From: a virus | Virus record (IMG/VR): IMGVR_UViG_3300021139_000030 | Coordinates: 1 to 45,667 of that record | DNA length: 45,667 nucleotides | Reading direction: 5' to 3' (one strand) | Shown here: piece after piece, positions 6,852-14,101 of the stretch | Layout of the letters: every line of letters starts with the position of its first letter | Numbering within the stretch: the stretch's first letter is position 1 | Notes under the pieces: model-generated | What the model saw: the letters and a program-made list of their open reading frames with translations, nothing else | Told to the model about the DNA's origin: nothing | Database searches by the model: none | Position numbers and translations under genes: made by a program

Positions 6852-7561
6852 TGTTCTCGCAGTTAAAAGAATATACAGATAGAATAGGTACTGTATATGG
6901 CACTGAAGATTTTGCCATGTACATGTACTCTATTGTCAAGATGCGTAAACCAGCTAAGATAGTAGAGCTAGGAACAGGTGTAGGCACTACAACTCTTTGG
7001 ATGGCGCAGGCATTAAAAGAAAACGGTTTTGGAAAGTTACACACAGTCGATAATGGTGAGATGTGGGCCGAGTTCGTTAGGAATCATCCTAAAGAAAAGT
7101 TTCCAAATACCTATCAAGAATTTATTACCAATTCAATAAAACAATTCGAACTAGAAGATCAAATTGAATTTCACAATACAGATATTACGACATTAGACGA
7201 TGGTTACTTTGGATCAGATATTGACATATTGTTTACAGATTTTGAACATTATCCAGCAAGCATACTCACACTATTCTCACTTTATCTACCATACCTAAAT
7301 AAAAATAGTTTGTTCTTGATAGATGGTGCCAGCACATTCTACCCAAGTTTTTTGCTTTTGGAAAATCTAGTCAGTATGTTTAATCAAGGGCAAGTTCCAA
7401 ATTCTCTAAATCCTGCTATCGAGAAGATAGTTAAAAATTCCAAATTTACCCTCAATCATTTGATTGAAAACAAAGATAGACATCAAAATAGTACTGCCCA
7501 AATTACCATAAATCCTATTGATATTTTCCCCCAACCGGTGGCAAGAATAAGAGGTTTATAG
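6851..7561 (+). CDS. Class I SAM-dependent methyltransferase
   Basis: A 236-residue protein with the class I methyltransferase motif I, KIVELGTGVGTTTLWMA (about 36-52), in which Glu39 to Gly45 forms the SAM-binding loop. KLHTVDNG at the next strand fits the acidic ribose contact. A later stretch, DIDILFTDFEHYPAS, fits motif IV, and the following LFLIDGAS fits a further core strand. The arrangement resembles the small-molecule or sugar O-methyltransferases of the Methyltransf_24 kind more than DNA methyltransferases, since no DPPY or PC motif is seen; the substrate is unknown. ATG 6851 (TGATG overlap with the 58-residue gene) is chosen over TTG 6848. The gene separates the MoxR and VWA genes. 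Confidence 0.82.
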   Translation: MFSQLKEYTDRIGTVYGTEDFAMYMYSIVKMRKPAKIVELGTGVGTTTLWMAQALKENGFGKLHTVDNGEMWAEFVRNHPKEKFPNTYQEFITNSIKQFELEDQIEFHNTDITTLDDGYFGSDIDILFTDFEHYPASILTLFSLYLPYLNKNSLFLIDGASTFYPSFLLLENLVSMFNQGQVPNSLNPAIEKIVKNSKFTLNHLIENKDRHQNSTAQITINPIDIFPQPVARIRGL

Positions 7562-7562
7562 G

Positions 7563-7591
7563 TTGACATTGTGGTAAAAAGACAGTATAAT
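7563..7591 (+). promoter_or_regulatory. Consensus sigma70 promoter for the VWA gene
   Basis: TTGACA (7563-7568), a 17-base spacer and TATAAT (7586-7591) are a perfect consensus pair lying immediately after the methyltransferase stop. The -10 is followed by ATTAC, as at the promoter near 45502. AAGGAG (7605-7610) and ATG 7616 follow. Confidence 0.88.
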
Positions 7592-7615
7592 ATTACAATA
7601 CACTAAGGAGTTTAA

Positions 7616-8881
7616 ATGTCACAAGTAATGAAGCAAGAGCGTGTTAAAGCAGATAAAACTCGCGTCTATACCGATTCAGAAAAGAACAAAGTAATCGATA
7701 AACTGATTACTGCTCGTGTTGGCTTGCTACTGCGTCATCCGTTTTTTGGCAACATGGCTACACGTTTGCAATTAGTTGATGCCTCAGAATGGTTAGGCAC
7801 ACTGGCTACAGATGGTCGTAAATTTTATTACAATGTAGGGTTCGTAGACAAGCTGACTCCTAAACAATGCGAGTTTGGTTTTGCTCACGAAGTATTGCAT
7901 AACGTATTTGACCACATGGGTCGCCGCAATGGTCGTGATGCTCAGTTGTCAAACATTGCCGCAGACTTTGCTGTTAATCAAATCCTTAAAGATGAACGAA
8001 TCGGTGACGTTCCGGACTTCATTAAGATTTTCCAAGACAACAAATATCGCGGAAAGAGCTATGAAGAAATTTATGACGATCTCTACGACAAAGCAGAAAA
8101 GATCGACATCAGCCAATTAGGAGAATTACTCGACGAGCACTTAGATGACGAAGGTGAGGGCGAGGGTGAGAATGATGGCAAAGACGGAGATAAAGACGGT
8201 AAAGGCAAAAAAGGTCGCCCACGTTTAACTGAAGAAGAAAAGAAAGCTATCCGCGATGAGATCAAAGAAGCCATGGTCAGTGCCGCTCAGTCAGCAGGAG
8301 CAGGTCGTGTTCCGGCAGGTGTTCAGCGTCTTATCAAAGACTTCACAGAACCTAAAATGGACTGGCGTCAACTATTGCGTCAGCAGATCCAAAGTATCGT
8401 AAAATCTAACTTTAGTTTTAGTCGTCCTAATCGCAAGTCACAACATTCCGGTGCTGTACTTCCTGGACTTATGAACGAAGAAACTATCGATGTAAGTATT
8501 GCTATTGATATGAGCGGATCAATTTCCGATGCCCAAGCAAAAGACTTCATGAGCGAGATCAAAGGCATCATGGAAGAATACAAAGATTTTAAAATGGATG
8601 TTTGGTGCTTTGATACCCAAGTGTATAACTACGCTAAATTTACCGGTGATAACGCAGACGAAATTATGGACTATGAAGTTAAAGGTGGCGGCGGAACTGA
8701 TTTCGATGCTAACTTTAACTTTATGAAAGAAGAAGGACTCGAACCTAAAAAGTTCATTATGTTTACAGACGGCTATCCATGCGGTAGCTGGGGTGATGAG
8801 GACTACTGTGATAGCCTGTTTATCATCCACGGAAACGATTCCATAATTCCCCCATTCGGGTCTCATGCCTACTATAAATAA
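7616..8881 (+). CDS. Metallopeptidase-fold/VWA-like protein (DUF2201 type), MoxR partner
   Basis: A 421-residue two-domain protein. Residues about 30-165 resemble the DUF2201 N-terminal metallopeptidase-like domain, with HEVLH at 91-95, His100 further on, and NIAADFAVNQIL. A very acidic, glycine/lysine linker (about 173-205, GEGEGENDGKDGDKDGKGKKG) leads to a helical part. The C-terminal VWA-like domain has a MIDAS metal site: DMSGS (Asp298, Ser300, Ser302), GGGTDFD (Thr361) and FTDG near 385. Such proteins pair with MoxR ATPases, which is consistent with the ATPase gene 1 kb upstream. Whether the HExxH is proteolytically active is not known. A strong promoter and AAGGAG precede it; the stop codon overlaps a late promoter. 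Confidence 0.88.
   Translation: MSQVMKQERVKADKTRVYTDSEKNKVIDKLITARVGLLLRHPFFGNMATRLQLVDASEWLGTLATDGRKFYYNVGFVDKLTPKQCEFGFAHEVLHNVFDHMGRRNGRDAQLSNIAADFAVNQILKDERIGDVPDFIKIFQDNKYRGKSYEEIYDDLYDKAEKIDISQLGELLDEHLDDEGEGEGENDGKDGDKDGKGKKGRPRLTEEEKKAIRDEIKEAMVSAAQSAGAGRVPAGVQRLIKDFTEPKMDWRQLLRQQIQSIVKSNFSFSRPNRKSQHSGAVLPGLMNEETIDVSIAIDMSGSISDAQAKDFMSEIKGIMEEYKDFKMDVWCFDTQVYNYAKFTGDNADEIMDYEVKGGGGTDFDANFNFMKEEGLEPKKFIMFTDGYPCGSWGDEDYCDSLFIIHGNDSIIPPFGSHAYYK
8872..8880 (+). promoter_or_regulatory. T4-type late promoter (CTATAAATA)
   Basis: TATAAATA at 8873-8880 is the exact T4 late promoter core, preceded by C. It spans the last codons and stop of the VWA gene and lies 13 bases before the ATG at 8894. 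T4-like phages read such boxes with a gp55-type sigma factor and the sliding clamp. That the downstream genes are late is inferred. Confidence 0.65.
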
Positions 8882-8893
8882 TAGCGGTATATT

Positions 8894-9169
8894 ATGTCAC
8901 TTATTAAAGGTACAGTTAATCCACTCAACGTCCTAGGACAACGGCGTTTAAACCATTTTCCTAGGCACTTTGCAAGAATGAGCATCAAAGCAGATGCTGA
9001 TAAAATAAGTAGTTGGGTTTACAGTAACTTAAACAGTAGATATGCTATAAAACGGACTCTCAAAATTAGTGAAGATAACAGGATGATTGAAACTCAGGAA
9101 ATAGGGTTTGAAGATCCTGCAGAACTAACTATGTTTAGTCTGGCATGCCCATACTTAAACCAATTATAA
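8894..9169 (+). CDS. Small basic unknown protein, probably late
   Basis: 91 residues, beginning MSLIKGTVNPLNVLGQRRLNHF and continuing with a basic stretch (PRHFARMSIKADADKISSWVYSNLNSRYAIKR) and a more acidic end (DNRMIETQEIGFEDPAEL). The ribosome site is weak (GCGG at 8884-8887). It follows the late promoter core at 8873-8880 directly, so it should be expressed with virion genes. The high Arg/His content could suit nucleic acid contact. I do not recognise a family. Confidence 0.72.
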   Translation: MSLIKGTVNPLNVLGQRRLNHFPRHFARMSIKADADKISSWVYSNLNSRYAIKRTLKISEDNRMIETQEIGFEDPAELTMFSLACPYLNQL

Positions 9170-9181
9170 TAGGAGATAAAA

Positions 9182-9448
9182 ATGGCAGATTTAGATCAAG
9201 GTCAAGCACCGCAAGCCCCCGCTGATGCACCAGCAACCCCAGAGCTTTCAATTGCTGACTTAACAAACCTACGTTCAGTAATCGACGTAGCCGCTCAACG
9301 TGGCGCTTTCCGTGCCGCAGAAATGGAAGCAGTAGGCGCTGTATTCAATAAACTAAACAAGTTTTTAGAAGCAGTTTACCCACAACAACTTCCTCCTTCA
9401 CCAGGAGTAGCCGACGGCGTTCAACAACCAGCACCGGCCGCTCAATAA
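9182..9448 (+). CDS. Ala/Pro/Gln-rich small protein, probably late
   Basis: 88 residues with AGGAG at 9171-9175 ahead of ATG 9182. The N-terminal 22 residues (MADLDQGQAPQAPADAPATP) and the last 20 or so are low-complexity Ala-Pro-Gln. The middle (ADLTNLRSVIDVAAQRGAFRAAEMEAVGAVFNKLNKFLEAVY) is an amphipathic helical region with disordered ends. I have the impression that similar proteins occur in aquatic T4-like phages, but know no function. It lies in the middle of a three-gene late unit. Confidence 0.75.
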   Translation: MADLDQGQAPQAPADAPATPELSIADLTNLRSVIDVAAQRGAFRAAEMEAVGAVFNKLNKFLEAVYPQQLPPSPGVADGVQQPAPAAQ

Positions 9449-9458
9449 GGAGCCTTCG

Positions 9459-10022
9459 ATGAAACACGTTGGTAAAATGAAAAATAACGGGGCAAAGATT
9501 GTGATTGCTTATCGCACTATCCCCGGAGACGCAAATAGTGCTCTAGTCATTGGCACTAATGCGCTAGGAGATTCGTATCATGACGCTCTAATGAGTGTTG
9601 TCGAGAGTGACTTAGGCCAACAGGCAAATGAAATTTCAGATGTATTAGCTACTAAAAAGTTCCCAGATGGTAACAACATGTTAGCTCACTTACATACCAA
9701 CGGTCATCTTAAAAAGGTGCCAACTGATGGTGTCATCGTTACTCCAACAAGAAACGATGAAATTCCTTTGAACGAGTTGAATAAACTTATTGCAGAACAA
9801 AAGGGTGTTTCTGTCGAAGACTTGGCAGGTACCGAAGATGGTAAACCTGCTCCTAAGACAGCTCCAAAAGCTGAAAAAGAAATTTCGACGACTGAGATGA
9901 CTCCTGCAGAAATGCGTTCACGTGCTGATGCCTTGTATAAGGAAGCGGCGAAACTACGCAAGACAGCAGATGAGTTAGATCCGCCAAAGAAGAAAGCCAA
10001 AGCAGAAACTGCTGAAGCATAA
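9459..10022 (+). CDS. Conserved-looking phage protein with charged helical tail
   Basis: 187 residues with AAGGAG at 9447-9452 and ATG 9459. The N-terminal 120 residues form a folded domain: MKHVGKMKNNGAKIVIAYRT, ALVIGTNALGDSYHDALMSVV, KFPDGNNMLAHLHTNGHLKKVPTDGVIVTP, IPLNELNKLIAEQKGVSVEDLA. A lysine/proline-rich linker follows, then a helix with heptad-like spacing (PAEMRSRADALYKEAAKLRK) and a very basic end. Its start resembles proteins I have seen in T4-like phages, but I cannot name a role. It ends inside the left arm of the bidirectional terminator at 10021. Confidence 0.78.
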   Translation: MKHVGKMKNNGAKIVIAYRTIPGDANSALVIGTNALGDSYHDALMSVVESDLGQQANEISDVLATKKFPDGNNMLAHLHTNGHLKKVPTDGVIVTPTRNDEIPLNELNKLIAEQKGVSVEDLAGTEDGKPAPKTAPKAEKEISTTEMTPAEMRSRADALYKEAAKLRKTADELDPPKKKAKAETAEA

Positions 10023-10051
10023 AAAAAGCCCCAACTAAGGGGCTTTTTTTT
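10021..10051. terminator. Bidirectional terminator between convergent gene blocks
   Basis: AAAAAAAGCCCC (10021-10032) and GGGGCTTTTTTT (10039-10050) form a perfect 12-base-pair stem with loop AACTAA. The T run on the plus strand and the A run opposite give U-tracts in both directions. The plus-strand gene's stop (10020-10022) and the minus-strand fibre gene's stop (10052-10050) both lie in it, so it ends both blocks. Confidence 0.95.
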
Positions 10052-11996
10052 AGACTTTAACTTCTATTATTCCCGTACCATCTATTACAATATGGTCTTC
10101 TAGGGCGATACCTAATACAGCATTTGGATCGTCACCTGGTTTCCATGCTTCAGCATACCCGCTCAATGAACTTGAAACTAGGCGGTCGCCTTTGCGTACT
10201 GTTCCATTTACTTTGCAAGGTACGCGACCTTTCAATGCTAGGTAAGGATGTGTACTTTCTGGACCAGCCGCTTGATTCATTTTGAACGCAGGGCGAGTCG
10301 AAACAATACCAGCAACACTAGGATCGGCTCTTAAAGTAGTAGTTGTAACTTCATAGCTACCGCCAACTACTAATACAGTACCTTCATCATAAGGACCATC
10401 TGCATGATATTTTTCTGCTAGGTCTGAATACGTTGCCTGTAGTGTACTTGTTCCATGCAGAGTCCAACTACCGCTAATTGATCCGTTAGCACTATCACCG
10501 CTACCTGCATTTAGTACAGGAGTAGTTACGGCTGTAGCCGCTAAACCACCTGTGCCATCTCTCTGTGCAATAGAGTTGTTTACGTTTCCTGCCTGGCTTA
10601 ATGTTACATAACCTGTTGAACCTGCACCTAATAAAGACGTAGCCTGTACTGTGCTGTTTGATCCTACTACCCAGGTTCCGTTTAGAGTGCCGGTTGTTGT
10701 AGTTGTTAATGCAGTAGTTTGTATAGATCCATCTGATCCTCTTTCTACGATGCTGTTTGCAGAAGCTACTTGGTCAGTATGTATAAATGTAGCGCCATCT
10801 CTTTGATATCCTTCAAGATACACAGAGTAGGTTGCGTTCTGTGATGAACTTCCTGTAATAGTACCACCTGAAATACTTGCTCCGGAAGCCAATACCCAAG
10901 TTCCGTGGATAACACCACTGGTACTTGTATTCAGCGATGAAGAATACAAATTATTAATATATCCGTTTTGGAATTCGTTTCCTTGGGCACCTAGATCAAC
11001 GGTCTGCGTTGGATTAGGTAAAACAACCAATCCAGATGAACCATCGAGTGATATAACGTTTGTTAGTCCGCTTCCTGGGTTTACGTTAAATTTTAATGTA
11101 GGATAGTTGATATTAGACAAATTACCAATAGTATTATTTGTCACGTGCATTTGGATAACACGATTAGTTCCAGCTAAAATACCAAAGTCACTATTAATTG
11201 TTAGACTTCCGCTAAAACTGGCAAATTCATCTCGACGGATAAAGTTCTTTGAATCATAGAATAATATGTTTCCTTGGCTATCGTTTTCTAATAGACCCCA
11301 AGCAGAACCTGCCGCTCCAAAAAACATCCATTTATTAGCACGATCTGGCAAAGCACCTATAACTGTAGGATCAATGCTACCATTAACAACACTGGTTCCC
11401 GGTAGTGTAATACCACGTGCTACGTTTGCAAATTTTTGGCTTGTAACTAATAAGCCGTTGGAATTAGGAGTAAATGCATTTGTAGAAAATACAGCTACCG
11501 TTGATCCATCACCTGATCCAATGCTTGCTCCTAGTACTGTGTAATTGTTGTTTAATGTATCAGAAACTATACTAGGACTAATAGAACTTTGTAGAGCAGA
11601 TATAGATTTTTCAGGTCCGATTAAAACATAATCAGTTCCGTTGTAAACATACAATTTTTGATCCACAGTATCAAACCATTGATCACCTGCTTTTAAATCT
11701 ATTGGTTTAGAGCTTGTGACATCTGTTACAGTTAGAGCTTTGAATCTAACGCTATTTGAATCATAAAATTTTAATTTAATATTACCAGAATCAAACCAAA
11801 GCTGACCATTTAGTGGTGCCGCTGGTTGTTTAGTGTTGGCAAAATTTTCTAGTAATTTTAAAAAGTTTTCGTTAACTGTCTGACCATACCCTGCGTAGTT
11901 TTTTCCTACAAATACAAGATCCGTAGAGCTATCAATACTACCGTCTGGGATAGTAACAAGTGTTGCGCCGTTAGTTTTTTTGAGTACGTATGACAT
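10050..11996 (-). CDS. Tail fibre protein, paralogue 1 (DLAE-type tip)
   Basis: 648 residues. The N-terminal module (1-130) is shared with the three fibre genes upstream: LVFVGKNYAGYGQTVNENFL, LLENFA, GQLWFDSG, then GDQWFDTVDQKLYVYNGTDYVLIGP. The shaft is beta-rich, Thr/Ser/Gly/Asn-rich and carries repeats of the type LNGTWVVGSNSTVQA, IHGTWVLASGASISG and ISGSWTLHGTSTLQA. The tip (about 515-648) starts YSDLAEKYHADGPYDEGTVL and ends in LVSSSLSGYAEAW and IALEDHIVIDG, a C-terminal domain found on other phage fibres. It should form trimers at the baseplate or tail end. It is the last gene of the structural block; no strong ribosome site is seen before its ATG. Confidence 0.85.
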   Translation of the reverse strand: MSYVLKKTNGATLVTIPDGSIDSSTDLVFVGKNYAGYGQTVNENFLKLLENFANTKQPAAPLNGQLWFDSGNIKLKFYDSNSVRFKALTVTDVTSSKPIDLKAGDQWFDTVDQKLYVYNGTDYVLIGPEKSISALQSSISPSIVSDTLNNNYTVLGASIGSGDGSTVAVFSTNAFTPNSNGLLVTSQKFANVARGITLPGTSVVNGSIDPTVIGALPDRANKWMFFGAAGSAWGLLENDSQGNILFYDSKNFIRRDEFASFSGSLTINSDFGILAGTNRVIQMHVTNNTIGNLSNINYPTLKFNVNPGSGLTNVISLDGSSGLVVLPNPTQTVDLGAQGNEFQNGYINNLYSSSLNTSTSGVIHGTWVLASGASISGGTITGSSSQNATYSVYLEGYQRDGATFIHTDQVASANSIVERGSDGSIQTTALTTTTTGTLNGTWVVGSNSTVQATSLLGAGSTGYVTLSQAGNVNNSIAQRDGTGGLAATAVTTPVLNAGSGDSANGSISGSWTLHGTSTLQATYSDLAEKYHADGPYDEGTVLVVGGSYEVTTTTLRADPSVAGIVSTRPAFKMNQAAGPESTHPYLALKGRVPCKVNGTVRKGDRLVSSSLSGYAEAWKPGDDPNAVLGIALEDHIVIDGTGIIEVKV

Positions 11997-12000
11997 AATT

Positions 12001-14088
12001 TTATCTATAGTAAATGATTGGTAGCAACGCTACGTTCTTTGGTCTTGTTTCTGAACCACCAGTTGATCCTGTATAATAACGACTTTGGTCGCCGTCTGTT
12101 GATGCAGAACCGGCGGCTCCGTATGTATTCGGAACAACTGGGAACGGTACTCCGCCTTCTGCATATGGATCTTCGTGATGGTGACTTGCAAAATCGTCGG
12201 CTTGATTTGAACCAAATACACGCCCTGGATCAATTCCTGCTCCCAAATCGGCACCACGAATAAATTGACCTCTTAGATCAGGAACATTAAATGTACCACC
12301 TGCTCCACCGTATGTATATCCGATGGCTCCAAAAAGTCTTGGATAGTCTGCGGTATTATAAGATGCGCCGTTACAAATTAGGTAACCCGAAGGAGCAGTT
12401 GATGCCGCTGACCAAAATACAGTACCAGTCGGAACTATCTGTAGATTGTTTATAATTCCTGTTAGAGCATTAATCTCGGCTTGTAACTGAGTTTGTACTT
12501 GACTAATCTGTACCCCAGAATTTGAACCTGCTGTATCTACATAGGCTTTAACAGCGGCCTGTGTTGGAATACGGTTGTCTGAGTTAGCAGTTAATTGTGA
12601 ATCTCGGTCAAAACGTAAAATTGTGTTCTGAAAACTGTCTGATAACTGTAAAATTGTTGCATTCAGCGCACCGATCTCAGCGGTAGATGATTGCAAATCA
12701 TATGTATATATAGTGTTCCACTTAAAGCTAGGATCACCTACGTTATACTGTTGATCAACTGTTGGTTTAATACTTCCAGTTACGTTTGTATCGCCTGTAA
12801 TTACTAGACGATCGCCGTCTGTGTTTGCACTTAGAGCAGATGCATAAACTGTACTAAATCTTTTAATATTTTGACCAAGGTCGTTACCAAGGTCGCTACG
12901 TGGACTCAATTGGCTACCAGCATCTAACTGCCAGTTGCCTTTAAATGTTCCTAGGTCAGCACCTGGTGATAGGTTAAATGAATATAAGGTATTATATCTT
13001 AATGCACTTGTTCCTATATTATTACCAGAATCTCCATGAGGATTTAATTGGCTATTTGCTGTAAGTGTCCATTGACCATTTAAAAATGCCTGTGTTGTTG
13101 CAACTCCAGCATTTAATGTTTGAGTATATACATTGGTCCATCTACGACCATTGCCCCCTAAGTCTTGTAAAATATCTGCGTTAGGTAATATTGCAGTTCC
13201 ATCGTAGGCAAAATTGCTTCCGTTTGAGGCAACAGTAATAATACCAGTAGGATGATCAATAGTTAGGTTGTTAGGAATACCACCACCAGGTGATACAAAT
13301 GATATCTTAGAATTACCTGCTGAACCAAATTGGAACATAGCATTGTCTGCAATGAACCAATTGGCAGTAATTAATTCGTCAACATTAGATCGTGTGTAAG
13401 ATGAATCAAGATGATCTAAAAGTCCATACAATAATACATCCGTCGACGTATTAGTTTGTCTTACATCTGGAGCAAAGTTTTTAAATGTAATTCCACGATA
13501 TACATTGTTGAATCCTAATGCAAGTCCTGTAGAATCAGACTGGAATGTTTGATTGCTGATAACTGCTATTACTTCGCCGTCTACTAATAACTGAATAACA
13601 GGATGAACTCCGTGTGTTACAGAATTCATTGTTGTTGAATGTAGTTGTGTTGTGCCAAATCCAGGAACGTTTTGTGGTCCAATTAGAGCAAACCCTGTTC
13701 CTGTATTAATATATAATTGTTCATCATCTGATTTGTACCAGAAATCTCCTGGTTCCAAAGCACTGATAGTATTTCCATAGTTGTCAGTTATAGAGCTTGT
13801 AGTAGCTACCAATAAAGTAGACAACGGACGCCATGCTCCGCCATCATATACAATAGGTCTTAAAACATTTACGCTCTTATCAAACCAAATCTGTCCTGCT
13901 AGAGCATTGCTAGGAGGAACTTCACTTGAAAAATTTTCTAATAGTTTTACAAAATTTTCATTTTGTGCTTGTCCGTAACCAGAAGCATCTTTACCAATTA
14001 GATTAATTGATAAAGTTGTGTTATCAATTTCATAATCAGGAAGATTAGTTAACTGTGTTCCGTCACTTTTTGTAATATTATAAGCCAT
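12001..14088 (-). CDS. Tail fibre protein, paralogue 2 (tail-collar tip)
   Basis: 695 residues with the shared N-terminal module (LIGKDASGYGQAQNENFVKLLENFSS, GQIWFDKS, GDFWYKSDDEQLYINTGTGF). The shaft repeats a motif of the form NGQWTLTANSQLNPHGDSGNNIGTSALRYNTLYS three or four times, which suggests a regular beta fibre. Residues about 551-695 are a phage tail-collar domain (PF07484 type): GYLICNGASY, YPRLFGAIGYTYGG, FNVPDLRGQFIRGAD, with SHHHEDP and a C-terminal RPKNVALLPIIYYR. The collar family includes T4 gp12, and its histidines can coordinate metal. The ribosome site AGGAAA lies ahead of the ATG. Likely a short fibre or receptor-binding protein. Confidence 0.9.
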   Translation of the reverse strand: MAYNITKSDGTQLTNLPDYEIDNTTLSINLIGKDASGYGQAQNENFVKLLENFSSEVPPSNALAGQIWFDKSVNVLRPIVYDGGAWRPLSTLLVATTSSITDNYGNTISALEPGDFWYKSDDEQLYINTGTGFALIGPQNVPGFGTTQLHSTTMNSVTHGVHPVIQLLVDGEVIAVISNQTFQSDSTGLALGFNNVYRGITFKNFAPDVRQTNTSTDVLLYGLLDHLDSSYTRSNVDELITANWFIADNAMFQFGSAGNSKISFVSPGGGIPNNLTIDHPTGIITVASNGSNFAYDGTAILPNADILQDLGGNGRRWTNVYTQTLNAGVATTQAFLNGQWTLTANSQLNPHGDSGNNIGTSALRYNTLYSFNLSPGADLGTFKGNWQLDAGSQLSPRSDLGNDLGQNIKRFSTVYASALSANTDGDRLVITGDTNVTGSIKPTVDQQYNVGDPSFKWNTIYTYDLQSSTAEIGALNATILQLSDSFQNTILRFDRDSQLTANSDNRIPTQAAVKAYVDTAGSNSGVQISQVQTQLQAEINALTGIINNLQIVPTGTVFWSAASTAPSGYLICNGASYNTADYPRLFGAIGYTYGGAGGTFNVPDLRGQFIRGADLGAGIDPGRVFGSNQADDFASHHHEDPYAEGGVPFPVVPNTYGAAGSASTDGDQSRYYTGSTGGSETRPKNVALLPIIYYR

Positions 14089-14101
14089 TCTATTTTCCTA
14101 A

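Noticed and set aside
8083-8274. Minus-strand frame rich in Ser/Pro opposite the VWA gene
   Set aside because: It is the antisense of the acidic Glu/Asp/Gly linker and has no start signals.
12018-12263. Plus-strand open frame opposite the collar fibre gene, and similar long antisense frames elsewhere in 10-45 kb
   Set aside because: They are shadows of real minus-strand genes: no ribosome sites, no recognisable domains, composition fits the reverse of beta-rich coding sequence.
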